From Spirogloea muscicola (lineage: Eukaryota > Streptophyta > Zygnematophyceae > Spirogloeales > Spirogloeaceae), in NCBI GenBank assembly GCA_009602725.1, contig WELB01000062.1:30767-94766 (forward strand): DNA of 64,000 bases, read 5' to 3'. The notes below the pieces were generated by a model. It saw only the letters and a list, made by a program, of their open reading frames with translations. It was not told where the DNA came from and made no database searches. Shown here in pieces: positions 44,997-55,365 of the stretch. The stretch's first letter is position 1. The number at the start of each line of letters is the position of its first letter. A program made the position numbers and the translations under genes.

Positions 44997-45511
44997 TGTG
45001 ATGATCTAGCCGTCTGGGTTAGCCACATGGCTCTGTTGGCATTACATGACTGACCATTTGGGCCAGCTGGCGGGCTGGCTGGCCGGCAAGGCGCCCGGGT
45101 GCGGGCCCCGCCCGTTCTAAAATACCCTTCGCCAGGATCCACCCGTTCAAGGGAGGATCTTTGGCCTGCCGCACGGCGGGCCGTGGGGCGACCCGCTTAC
45201 ACCCCTGGAGAGAGGTGGCACGGGGAAGCACGAGGAGCCTTGGGGGCTGAGGATCGATAATCAGTTCGAGCCCAGGAAGCCTTGCCGCTGCTCGCCGCCG
45301 CAGCCGCCGCCGCACTCTGCTGCGGGGCCTGCTGCGCCGGCCTGCGCCCAGGAGGTGGAGTTGCCGCCAGACCACGGCGCCAAAGGGCCTATCTTCCGCT
45401 GCGCGGTGCGCTAGTGCTTTCCTGTGTAGTGGGTTGGTCCCAAAACCCCCTACAGCCGAACTCAACGAGGACTGCTCTCCCTAACTGCGTGTTCAGGGCG
45501 AGCGCCTTACA
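44997..45511 (+). repeat. 3' LTR of gypsy element 7, family G
   Basis: TGTGATGATCTAGCCG...GCGCCTTACA, preceded by GTGGGGAGGTA and followed by the element's TSD TCAGT. Confidence 0.8.
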
Positions 45512-46471
45512 TCAGTCCTGCAGAGCTCTTTGCTGTTGTGCACGCCCTCCGTGTGTAGCGATGCTATCTCGAGGGTCACTATTTTTTTTACGGTCGTAAC
45601 GGATCATTGCCCGTTGACCTCCTTTCACACACAGCAGCATTTGAGCAGGCGTCAAGCACGGTGGGCTGAGTGCATGGCACAATTCCGAACCCAGTGGTTG
45701 TACCGCCCTGGCAGAATCGATGGCAGATCCGGTGAGCCGCAACATTGTATTGGCTGCAGTGGCGCCTGTCTTGTGTGCCACAAGGGTTCAGACTGCAGAC
45801 GTGCGGCCTACCCGTGGGGCCGCAGGGCAAAGCACCACCTACCTCTCTAAGCTGTATGTGCGTATTCGTGATGGGTATGGCACAGACCCTTGGTTTGCAC
45901 CTGCAATCAAACACGCACAGTAGTGTATGACCGAGGCTTCTGGTGGCGAGTGACGCCATTGTGGTGCCCCACTGCAATGCCTTGCGCACTAGTATCATGT
46001 CATGAGCCGCCGTATAGTGATCACTTGGGTATGGGAAAGACAACGAAAGCTATTCAATTTCTCTTTTGCCGCGTTTGCAAGTCCACTTACGGTCGTTGGT
46101 GAAGACGTGTGCCACCTGTCAGCGTAGTAAGGCACGCTCGCACAGCCTGCCGGGTTCTTCCAACCTTTTGAGATCCCTCCGCGTGATTGGTCCGATGTTA
46201 GTGTGGATTTCATCACCCAGTTGCCCAGGACGCGCAACGGCTATGACGCCATTCTCGTATTTATGGACCATTTTAGTAACATGGTGCATTTTGTACCTTC
46301 GACCACCCGGGTGTCCGCTAAGGAGTTTGCCAGCATATTTGTGGACCGAGTATGAAAACTGCAAGGAGTACCCGAGTGCAACACCGCGATCCTCGCTTTC
46401 CGGGTCACTTCTGGAAAGAAGTGTGCAGGCTTCTTGGCACGAAGCGATTATGTCCATTGCTTTCCACCCGG

Positions 46472-46895
46472 TGGGAGATGAGTTTGTTCCACTGGCAGTC
46501 GACGTGCACGGAGCCTTCGGCACAAAATGGCTTGACTTGCTCCACCACCTTGCGCGGCGTGCAGCGGCCCGCCGCCTCGGGCAGCAGGGTGAGCAGCCCG
46601 GCTTCAATGTCGCCGGGTCCCTCGCTCAAGTCCTCAGATGCGTTTGGCCACCCGATGCAGCGGTCCCTTGCCTCCGTGGTTCACGTGCGCGCAGGCCGAG
46701 CTTTGGCAGCAGCCTCCGGCTTCCGTCAGGGCGACGTTTTTCCGCCGGCTAGCTACTCAGACTTGCATCTCCTGACTAGAGGTTACTGAGCGTTCCCTGG
46801 CTGATGTCTTAGTCCTAGTCCTCCGTACTCCGGCTCTTCAGACCTTATCCATTCCTTTGGGCTGGGCTTTCTCAGCCACCAGTCAATCTGGCCGC
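46472..46895 (+). mobile_element. RLE-type LINE family 2, 3' end, in gypsy element 9 integrase
   Basis: Encodes VGDEFVPLAVDVHGAFGTKW, then LDLLHHLARRAAARR and, after frame changes, YSDLHLLTRGY with stop (46770-46789). The 3'UTR has a hairpin-like GGCTGGGCTTTCTCAGCC and ends CAATCTGGCCGCCCTT. TCCATT...CCACC sequence lies on both sides, suggesting an imperfect target duplication. 5' truncated and damaged. Confidence 0.75.
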
Positions 46896-47345
46896 CCTTT
46901 CCATTCCCCACCTACAAACAGACGGTCAGACCGAGAGGCTGAATCGTATTTTGGAATACATGTTAAGGCATTTCATAAACCCCAGTAAAGCTGATTGGGA
47001 CGAGTATCTTGCTCCAGCGGAATAAGCCGTGAATAACGCCTCTCATGACTGCCAAAAACACACCTTTCTTCCTGAGTTATAATCAGCATCCCCGATCACA
47101 TTTGCAGGTGGAGAATCCAGAGCGCATTCCGACCGCAGGAAGCTTCACCAGTACCCTCTTGGAAGCTCAGCAGAGGGCTAATCGGTTCTTGACAATTGCT
47201 CAGACCCGGCAAAAACAGTATGCTAATCTCTGTCGCAGGGATGTGTCCTTCGACGTGGCTGGCCAAGTGCTGTTTAGCACTAAGCACTTTCCCTTGCGGG
47301 CTGTTGGTACACACAAGTTGCTGCCCAAGTGGGTTGGACCCTTTC

Positions 47346-48072
47346 TGTAATGTTCCCTCCGTTTGAGAGTGCTAACGGTGCTGGTAACCTTACATGATCG
47401 TATCGTATCTCCCGTTTGGAAGTCCCAAACGGTACGAGTAGCTTTGCTCCACTGTATGAGTAGCTGACTACAGTCCGAGGCCCCCGGCTTCGTACCGCAC
47501 GTGCACCCACGTGCACCGCCAGGAGGCGCCGCTTCGCGTCCCCTTTTGTGCGACGCTTCGCATTCCCTTCTGTGCGACGCTTCGTATCGGCCTTGTGCCG
47601 CCCCATGGGCGTCGCTTCGTGTCCCCCTTTGTCCGGCCCGCCCCTCCTGGGGAGGGCCCTGGGGGCAATCCTCGTCACACCCTCAGGGGAGGGGTGGCAG
47701 GAGAACCGCTATAAGTAGTAGGCATTGGCCAGACTCCGAGGTCCGACCAACGCCTGAGAGAGACACAGCCCTGCTGCTGCCTAGCCAGCCTCGCTGCTGC
47801 CTGCTGCTGCCGCCGCCGCCACAGCTCTGCTGCTGCCGCCTGCTGCCAGCCCGTCGCCGCAGCTCATCGCTGCGAGCCCTGCCGGCTCTCCGTAAGTCTA
47901 TTGGTAGAGTCACCGCCCTAGGGCGGTGCCTCAGGGTAAAACTTCCGCTGCGCTCTGTGCACGTATGTGCGTTGGCGTTCTCCTGTATGAGGGTTGTCTC
48001 CAAAACACCCTATGCTTGAATCCAAACCAGGACACCCTGACTCTAACTGTGTGATTAGATGCAGAGATGTCA
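47346..48072 (+). repeat. Solo LTR, family A
   Basis: 727 bp, TGTAATGTTCCCTCC...GAGATGTCA, with CTTTC left and a CTTTTC-like copy right, consistent with a 5-bp duplication that has since changed. TATA-like CTATAAGTAGTAGG at about 47710. It splits the end of the integrase of gypsy element 9. Confidence 0.75.
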
Positions 48073-48909
48073 CCTTTTCGGTGTGATGCGCCCGGTCGGT
48101 ACGGTCGCATATGAGCTTGGGTACACCGGTACAATGGAGAATCCACCAAATTTTTCAGGTGTCTCAACTCGAGCCATACCTTACGGATGGCCGTGTCCAA
48201 CCGCCCCTACATCCTCTCTTTGTCGACAGCGATATATATTTTCAAGAGGAGGAGGTTCTGTCACACAGGGACAAGCTCCGTGGGCGTCGTAAGTCCTGTG
48301 AGGAGTACCTTATAAAGTGGCTCGGCTATGGGCCTGAGCACAGTACAATGTTGCCCATTGTCGTTCCCGCGTCCAAAAGTATCTGACAGGCGGCAACGCC
48401 TCTTCTCCCGTCGTGCAGTCTCTTCCCGCCGGGCGTAAGGCCGGGATACACCGGCTCGGTCGGCCGCGCCGAGGGGTACGTGTCGCGCGTTGTATGGAAT
48501 GACCGGCCTTACAACTGGCACGGGCCCGGTCGTGATCGCACGCCACGGAGGCGCCGCATCGAAAGCTGACCAGGATGCCTTTTTGCCCCGTCAAGGAGAA
48601 AACGGCGCCGTGTGCCACTGAGGGTGGCCGGAATCGGGATTACCATTCCCCGAGGTGGTCTCNTCCATCGCCGCCACCGCCCGAAAAGCGACCGCTCGCA
48701 CCACCACCGCCAAACACACACAAAGTATAATACGCATCCGCACGTGCAGGCGGCCTCAGCCTACGTGGCAGCGACACCCCCTTGACCCGGCGGTCAAACC
48801 GATTTTGGCCCACCGACCCTGTGTAAGCCGGCCTTTAGTTCCCCTGGGTTGAACCCCTGTCGTGCTCCCTCCTTGTTCCCGAGGACGTGAACATCTGAGT
48901 GGGGAGGTA

Positions 48910-49837
48910 TGTAACGTTCCCCCCGTTTGGCCGTGCCAACGGGGTCTGTAAGCTTACATGAGCATATTGTAACTACGGTTTTGAGTCTCAAACTGTGCGG
49001 GTCTTGCTTAGCTGCACTCCGTGTAGCTAAGTACGGTTCGAGGTCCTGGGCTCCGTACCACGTGCGCACGCTTCGGGCCCCATGCGCACGCCTCGCGCCC
49101 ACTCTCTGCGGACTGGCCGGGTGGGGCGGCTCTCCATCAGGCCAGGGCCCTGCAGGCTGCCTGGTTGGCCAACTCTCTTGGCCTCATGGCCGCATGGCCT
49201 CGGTCCTGAGTCCTCGTGGCCTCAATCCTCTGGCCCCGTGAGCCAGGCTCGTGGCCTGACACACCACCTCCTTGCCGCTAGTCCCTGTTCTGCGCGCCAG
49301 TCTCTTGGACTCGCGCGCCGGCCTCTTGGTGCTAATCGCTTGGGATCGTGCTACAGGCCTTGGCCCTGTGCGCTAGCCTCTTGCATTCACCGTGTCCCCT
49401 TGTCAGGCCCGCCCCTCCAGGAAAGGGCCCTGGGGGTGACCCTCGTCACACCCTCTGGGGAGGGGTGGCAGGAGAACCGCCATAAGGTGTAGGCCTTGGC
49501 CAGACTCCTCGGTCCGACCAACGCCGAGAGAGACAGCTCTGCTGCTGCCTAGCCAGCCCCGCTGCTGCCTGCTGCCGCCGCCGCCGCCACAGCTCTGCTG
49601 CTGCCGCCTGCTACTCAGCCTGTCCCCGCAGCTCCTCGCTGTGGGCCCCGCACGTTGTCTGCAAGTCTATAGGTAGAGTCACCGTCCTAGAGCGGTGCCT
49701 CAGGGGAAGACTTCGGCTGCGCTCTGTGCGCGCATGTACGTTGCCGTTCTCTTCTATGACGGTTGTCTCCAAAATACCGTATGACCCAAACGGGACATTC
49801 TGACCCTAATTGTGTGATCAGGGACAGGGAAGTTACA
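48910..49837 (+). repeat. 3' LTR of gypsy element 9, family B
   Basis: 928 bp, TGTAACGTTCCCCCCG...GGGAAGTTACA, directly after the polypurine-like GTGGGGAGGTA. Contains the GGCCTCATGGCCGCATGGCC repeats typical of family B. It marks the right end of the retroelement block. Confidence 0.75.
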
Positions 49838-49959
49838 AAGGCCGCAGTTTTGCATACTTCTATCTAGTGGTGAAAGCGAGTGGCTCGTTAATACGAACTG
49901 TACGTGGATATTAGAAGTAGTCATTGGCCATTCTTCATGTTACCCCGCTTGCTGTGTCT

Positions 49960-50045
49960 AAGCTATTTCCAGCCCCTTCGAACCTTGCCCATATGTCGGG
50001 CTGATCTTTCAAGGCCTCGCCCCATTGAGGAACCTTCTTTACTAT
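49960..50045 (+). mobile_element. Eroded LINE tail
   Basis: CCAGCCCCTTCGAACCTTGCCC...GGGCTGATCTTTCAAGGCC...CCCCATTGAGGAACC follows the order of the tail at 20216-20303. No coding part. The stretches 49838-49959 and 50046-50810 show no gene or repeat that I can name. Confidence 0.35.
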
Positions 50046-50814
50046 GTGGTGATACGGCTACCAGACGGACAAGTGGAGGGGGGAGGGAGAGTTGCCAAAA
50101 AGTCACACGTTGCTTCTGGCAATACGGGTGTATCAAAGGTCAACCCTTGGCTAGAAATAAGGATGCAGAATCTGCGGTATTTTAGGTAGGCCAGCTGAAC
50201 CATCTAGGATCTCGGTGGGGTTTGTTCTATAGCGATCTGTGGGCCGATTGTGTGGCGCTTCAAACTCACACATCTGCGGCAGACCCGACTTGTCCGCCCA
50301 TATTATACAGCCGACCGAAACGGGGCGCAAGCGGGTGGCTAGCTTGGCCCTCATTAAGATTTTCCACACAGCTCTGTCCGAAACGCAGTGCGTAGTGCAC
50401 GCATAAAAGTAGGTGCTCTTCTGTGCATCAACCGTTAGCTTTTGAGAGCCTACGAGCTATTTAACGACATCTCCAAACTTAGAGCTCCACGGACTGTCGA
50501 GCCTGGCTGTCGAGCCTTCCAACACCGTCATTTGCTTTCTTCTTCGATGCTGCCGCACAACTGCATGGTCATAGCCCGCTCATTAATTGCGCACGGTCAT
50601 GCACTTGGCAATTTGCACGTGCATACATGCTCTCTAAAGCTTGCTTACTGGCCTCGTCGGACGAGCACAGTAAAATCAGATTTCATTGTCGGCGTGTAGC
50701 CCGTACTTCCTCTTATGTGGACGGCATCCAGTATTTCCTTTAAGTCACCACTGTCGCAACAGAAGTGGCTGATCTTGATAGCCCTCTGGGTCAGAACTTG
50801 TACTGAGCGGGAGA

Positions 50815-51330
50815 TATTATTATAAAGGCATATGCCTATTGATTTGATTAATTTACGCATAGCACAACATCGTGATACTCAGCGTCACGCAACTATTCGT
50901 AGTGGTAAGTACCAACCGAAACATCAAACAATTGCCATTAATGACTAGGTGTATCTCAAGGTGAAACCTCAAGATGCAACCGATGCCTCTACAGGTCCAT
51001 TTATCTAAAAAGCTGTTGGCAAAAAATAATCTGGAGTCATCCGCTTGCAAGGCTTGTGGTACAGAAATTTCGGATCAATTCCAAAATGTCACACCTTGCC
51101 ACCTTACAAAGATTGACACGACAATATACCCTACCAGGCAGTGGGTCTCTGCGCACTTGATCTTGCGACGTCTGTCATTGGGAAGACCAATCAGCAACCA
51201 TGCTGTTGTGTTCTGCTTGTAATAAGGGGTGGCATATTCATTGTTTGACGCCACCCCTCGCAAGCATACATTCCGATGCTTGATTCTGTACAGCTTGTGT
51301 GGATCTTGACCCAACTATTCACCCTGGTCA
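50815..51330 (+). mobile_element. Decayed retroelement integrase C-terminus plus PHD finger, fossil
   Basis: IDLINLRIAQHRDTQRHAT and KYQPKHQTIAIND...VYLKVKP match the region after the integrase core in algal retroelements, followed by VTPCHLTKIDTTIYP and a PHD-type zinc finger (CSACNKGWHIHCLTPPLA, then FCTACVD). That order is familiar from green-algal LTR-type elements with a terminal PHD finger. Broken, with several breaks, old, and more AT-rich than the gypsy block. LTRs were not seen. Confidence 0.6.
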
Positions 51331-52391
51331 GACCTCACAGTCTGGAAGGGGGGGGGAAATTTGCAATTATTTATCACGAGCTCGGATTTTGTCATCGTAC
51401 CTTTATTAGACAATCTTTTCAGGAATGTTCACACCTGCAAGAGTAGGAATACCTAAAACTTCGCGTTTCTCTTTTATTAACAATGTGTTGCGCTGGCTGT
51501 CACGTAGACTCCAACATTTCATCTGAATTTCTGGCTAATCAGTTCTATCGACGTTATCTGGCACTCGACGTGGTATGGCACGACAACCCTAGCCATTGCC
51601 ACAGAACTGAAAGCTGGGATACTGTCAGCAATTTTGAACACCTGATACTAGGGTGAATCAAGAAGTGCAGGTGTATGCTCTGCCTCCTCTGAAAACTGGG
51701 CTCAATGTTTACGAATGCTTGGTGGTGGTGACAGACATCGCCCAACGTGTTTTCCCATTTTGAGGCATGTCAGTGCTGGTTTTTATCGAACAATGCGGCA
51801 GCTGATGTTAGAAGAGCGGCTGTAAAAGGAGAGAAGAAATGGACATTCTCCAGTGATGTAGCTACAGCACTGATGTAGCCACCCCGCTCTTAAGGGAGTA
51901 AAAGGCAACCTTTTGGAGTGTGTGACAAGGTCACTGTCCAGTCACAAGGACACCGTAAGCTGATATCAACATCGTCCGAGGTCGCAAACATAATGGACAG
52001 GGCCAGCTTTGACAAACAGTCCAGCTCAGCTGCTCACGATAGAGTGACAAAAAGCGTCATGAATAGGTCAAAATTGACCCAGTATCTCTTAAGAATGCTA
52101 GTACCATAAATATCAGCTCCGTCTGAAGCTTGGTGGAGGGTGGTTTCCGCTTTTCATTCTAAAGTCACGGTGCTATCTGTAGCTGCTGTATTATGAGTCA
52201 GCTTGTACAGTGAAGGGCGAGACACAGATGTCCTACCTCTGCCTTTGACCTACACCTTGATCAACAATTATAGCTGCTTGTTTTACTGTCACTGTATTCC
52301 AACTCCTCATTGATGTCAAATATGACAAGCTCATCTTTGAAGTACATAGGGACATGATACCGCACATATTATTGGTATACTGACAAAGAAG
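51331..52391. other. Intergenic stretch without recognised features
   Basis: About 1 kb of mixed composition between the PHD remnant and the 3' end of the reductase gene. No reading frame of convincing length, no LTR or LINE motif, no tRNA or obvious RNA gene seen. Part of it next to 52391 is presumably the 3'UTR of the reductase. Confidence 0.5.
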
Positions 52392-54021
52392 TCAGGCATA
52401 GAGGTCGATGCCCCAGAATTCAGCTGGTTGATTGCTCCGCGCTCCACGATCGAGATTATAGATCTGGTCCATCTCATCGGCAGATAACTCAAAATCAGAG
52501 ATGGCAAAATTCTCCTCTAGGCGTTCAAGCTTGTCTGACTTAGGGATAACCACCGTGGTCCTCTGGATTCCCCACCGCAGGATGACTTGTGCAGCAGTTT
52601 TGGCGTGCTTCTTGCCAATTTCCTGCAGGAGGCCAACTATATCTGCATCAGGGATAACGCTGCATGGCGGTGGTTTGCCGAGCACATGATTGAGTCACAT
52701 GGCACGATGCCACTGTTGTCTAGGGGAGCCTGCTGCCCTGGGGCTTACCAGGATAACGGGATCCTCTAAAGGCGCTTTGTATTTGAACCATTCCAAGTTA
52801 GCAGCACCACCACCGAGGGGAGTGTGTGCTGTCACGACAATCCCGTGCTTCTGGCAGAATGTGACCAGCGACTTGCGCTGGAAGTACGGGTGCGTCTCAA
52901 TCTGGTTGACAGCTGGCTTGATCTTCGAGTAGGCCAACGCATCTCTTGTGACAAAAATGTCATAGTTACTGCAGGAAGACCAAGCACACATTGGAAGAAG
53001 ATCATCATGCACGCCGCTGACTCAAGCGGCAAGAAGGTCCCTGCTTTCCACCGCCAGGTCAAGCAGTGGCGAGGGGCAGGCTGGCTCCAGCATGCACCGC
53101 CAACAATGTAGCCTGTTCAGCGACAATGATGCTCCCTGCTTGTGCAGCCCAGCGCATAGAATGGGTATTGCCTGGGTGGGCGAGTGGGCGCAGACCTGAT
53201 CCCAATGCTGCGGACGAGCCCAGACTCCACAAGAGCCTCCATGTCGTGCCAGGTGGACTCCAGCGAGATGGTGGTGTCGATGTCGAGCACGCCATCTGGC
53301 CCCATGGCGCTGCTCGTGGTGCCCACGCCTGTCTAGCCCAGCAGAGGAGAGCCGGGGAAAGCGTCAGAGGGATGCAAGCAGGTGCTTACGGGCATCGGCA
53401 AGAGCAAGAACAGTGACGACTGTTGGGTTGCTGGCACCACTCCATAGCCAAGGAGGAAAGTTTGTGAGCGCCGCAGCGGCAGGCAGGGGCAGAAAGGTGG
53501 GGTGCACCGGTGTGGCGCGTGGCAATGGGGAAGTGCACGAGGTAGAGGTCCAGGTAGTCCAGCCGCAGGTTGCGCAGGCTGTCCTCGCACGCCTCCCGCA
53601 CGTGCCCGTGGTCTGAGTTCCACGGCTGCCGGCGGCGGCCACGGCAATGCAGGCGACGGCGACGGCCGGTCAGCCAGGACGCAAGGCTCGGCCGCCAGGC
53701 GCAGAGCTGGAGGGCAGCGGCAGAGGCTGGCCTTGGTGGTGATGAAGAGCTCGGAGCGCGACACGGCGCCCGGGGCCAGCACCTCCGCCAGCGCCGCGCC
53801 CACGTCCTTCTCGTTCCCGTAGTCCGCTGCGCCGACGGCGGCCAAGCCCGGCCGTCAGGCCCGCCGCGCGCGGCGCCGCGAGCGGCGGCNNNNNNNNNNN
53901 NNNNNNNNNNNNNNNNNNNNNNNNNNNNNNNNNNNNNNNNNNNNNNNCGCCACACACCCAGCCCCACCGCCGGCATCTCGTGGCCGCTGGCAAGCCGCAC
54001 CGCCGGCGCCGGCGCCGCCAT
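52392..54021 (-). CDS. Aldose-6-phosphate reductase-like aldo-keto reductase
   Basis: NADPH-dependent AKR of the plant sorbitol-6-phosphate/mannose-6-phosphate reductase type, which turns aldose 6-phosphates into polyol phosphates in the cytosol. Exons on the minus strand: 54021 into the gap; 53826-53732 (ADYGNEKDVGAAL with the catalytic Tyr; LFITTK with the catalytic Lys); 53625-53508 (DHGHVREACEDSL, YLVHFP with the catalytic His); 53328-53196 (DIDTTISLESTWHDMEAL, SIGIS); 52968-52749 (KPAVNQIETHPYFQR, TAHTPLGGGAANLEWF); and 52622-52392 (RWGIQRTTVVIPKSDKLER, end QPAEFWGIDLYA). The ending and the GVG..GPDGVLDIDTT block point to this subfamily rather than to general AKRs. The catalytic Asp would lie in the 58-N gap. 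The donor after exon 2 reads GC, not GT. The 5' flank is shared, inverted, with the GH3 gene. Confidence 0.85.
53890..53947. other. Assembly gap (58 N)
   Basis: Run of N between exon 1 (MAAPAPAVRLASGHEMPAVG) and exon 2 of the reductase, in a very GC-rich stretch. Single N bases also occur at 48663 and at 57315, the latter inside exon 1 of the GH3 gene. Confidence 0.99.
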
Positions 54022-54086
54022 GGCCGCCGCCGCCGCCGCCGCAGCTCCGCCGCAGCTCAGCTTCTGAGCTGGGCAGTCGAGAGAAT

Positions 54087-54142
54087 GCGGCTGCTGATAC
54101 TAAAGACTCGGCTGTAAACTGCCAGCCAGATGCATACAGGTG
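54087..54142 (-). promoter_or_regulatory. 5' flank element of the reductase, inverted partner of 57210-57265
   Basis: 56 bp about 65-120 bp upstream of the reductase ATG. It matches the reverse complement of 57210-57265 at about 51 of 56 positions by eye, including GCCAGCCAGATGCATACAGG without a mismatch. Similarity continues more weakly toward the start codon (CTGGGCAG). On the gene's strand it would be promoter or 5'UTR. Confidence 0.7.
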
Positions 54143-54254
54143 TTCAAGACGGAGCCAAAGGTTAGGCAGACAGGGCGCCCTCAATATATCCCCGTGTCAG
54201 CAGTAGGAAGCCAGATGAGCTGAGGGGAGGAAGAGCAACCCCGCTGCGCAAAGC

Positions 54255-54545
54255 AGAAGAAGAAAGTGCTCGCCAATTGAGAATAGGGGCTGGAAAAGCC
54301 AGCCCAAAAAAGGATGAACAGAGTATGAGAAGGGGGCCAGGGGAAGCGCTAAGAAAAACAAGCGCACAGAGAAATGAAGCAGCTACGAATCACTCAGTAA
54401 CCTCTGTTAAGCAGCCGCATGTCGGAGATGCTAGGCTCGTGAAATGGGTCCCCTGGCCAGAGCCAGTGGCAGCAGCGAGGGCTCTGCCGGCACGAAGCGG
54501 TGCAGCGCCCGAGCAGAGGCTGCTGCAAGGGCGCGACCAGCCCGG
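54255..54545 (-). mobile_element. LINE family 1 3' end, reversed
   Basis: Minus strand: end of the coding region (CHWLWPGDPFHEPSISDM then RLLNRGY and stop at about 54394) and the whole 3'UTR to AAAGTGCTCGCC (about 54262). It lies in the upstream region of the reductase, left of a plus-strand copy. The 150 bp between them (54546-54690) are not recognised. Confidence 0.7.
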
Positions 54546-54690
54546 CGATGCAAAGCAATCGCCTGGACCGCTGTAAGCACATACACCAACGCATTCGGTA
54601 GCAGGACTCAAGTCCCAAAGGCACCGAGCCACCGGGAAGGGCTGCACCCTGTTCCCGGCGCCGCTGGTCAGCTCGAGAGGCCAGCAGCCG

Positions 54691-55330
54691 ATCCAGGAAA
54701 GGGCCGATGGTCTCCACGCCCGGCGTGTAGACCTGGTGGCCACCCCACAGGCCGGCGGGCCACGTCTTCTCCTGGACGTGGTGACCACTGATGCCTACGA
54801 CCGCTCACACCCAGTTCAATGTGCCACCAAGGCTGGGTATGCGGTCGCCTGCGCTACTCGGGCTAAAGAGCTGAAGTACGCAGACCATCCGCGGGAAGAC
54901 GAGTTCTTCCCGTTGGCCATAAATACCCATGGGGCGCTGGGCGCTCGGTGGCTCGAGCTGCTCACCCAGCTCGCCCGCCACACCATCGCCCGTCGCTTCC
55001 ATGGGGAGCCGGTCGACTTTCCTGCAGCCGGGTCGCTGGCGCAAGTGTATCGAATGCGCCTGGCCGTCTCGCTGCAGAGGTCTATGGCCCGGGCGTTGCA
55101 CCTTCGTGCCGGCAGAGCCCTCGCTGCTGCCTCTGGCTCTGGCCAGGGGACCCACTTCAACGAGCCTAGCACCGACCTGCGGCTGCTTAGCAGAGGTTAC
55201 CGAGTATTTCGTAGCTGCTTTGTATCTGTTTCTTAGCGCTTCCCCTGGCCCCCTCCTCGTATTCTGTTCATTCTTTTTCGGGCTGGTTTTTTCAGCCCCT
55301 ATCCTCAATGGGCGAGCACTCGCGCGAGTA
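54691..55330 (+). mobile_element. LINE family 1 3' part
   Basis: Open frame 54736-55236: PQAGGPRLLLDVVTTDAYDR, then AKELKYADHPREDEFFPL, GALGARWLELLTQLARHT and STDLRLLSRGYR. It is open but reads past the usual stop to VSVS. The 3'UTR hairpin GGGCTGGTTTTTTCAGCCC and the end CAATGGGCGAGCACT follow. 5' truncated. Confidence 0.75.
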
Positions 55331-55365
55331 ACGAGGACCACCGAACCCCGTAAGAGAAGAAAGTG

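Larger units (their letters stand above)
37313..45511 (+). mobile_element. Ty3/gypsy element 7 (chromovirus) with TSD TCAGT, nested in element 9
   Basis: Flanked by a perfect 5-bp duplication TCAGT (37308-37312 and 45512-45516). Parts: 5' LTR (37313-37437), primer-binding site (37438-37452), gag (about 38400-39130, QRLKAGLPTRVRNW) with a CCHC knuckle (CFKCGDKGHLLRDC, about 39005), protease-like linker, RT ([12 protein letters not shown], about 40360; YSDDILVFSK, about 40857), RNase H (about 41250-41540), integrase (H2C2-like region, about 41880-42025; core to 42540), chromodomain (REYLVKWLGHGPEHNTWE, about 44785, plus a second, partial one at about 43960), an inner LTR (44175-44716) and 3' LTR (44997-45511). 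It carries a LINE 3 fragment and two solo LTRs. Broken, with many breaks, but younger than element 9. Confidence 0.85.
34856..49837 (+). mobile_element. Ty3/gypsy element 9 (chromovirus), fossil, host of four nested insertions
   Basis: Plus-strand parts: protease (IIDTGASVSCVS, about 35070; DDWLCATAS), RT (VAHTIPLEPSAVPPYRPMYR, about 35640; LQSGYHYIRI), RNase H (37278-37312 and 45512-45700), integrase zinc region (TCATCQRSKARSHSLPG, about 46100), core and C-terminal part (46890-47345, NRFLTIAQTRQKQYANLC), chromodomain (EEYLIKWLGYGPEH, about 48300), and 3' LTR family B (48910-49837) preceded by GTGGGGAGGTA. Inserted elements are a chimeric LTR (36456-37277), a whole gypsy (37313-45511), a LINE (46472-46895) and a solo LTR (47346-48072). 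It lacks its 5' end. Broken, with many breaks. About 400 bp of GC-rich sequence (48430-48830, one N at 48663) in its tail is not found in element 6. Confidence 0.78.

Noticed and set aside
50645-50860. Minus-strand 71-codon frame as a small gene
   Set aside because: No recognisable domain, no neighbouring exon, and composition like the surrounding intergenic DNA.
49838-52391. tRNA or other structured RNA genes
   Set aside because: No cloverleaf with matching A and B boxes was found by eye. A covariance scan would be needed to exclude them.
54546-54690. Possible host exon between the two LINE copies
   Set aside because: No splice context or recognised residues. It is probably filler or an eroded LINE part.
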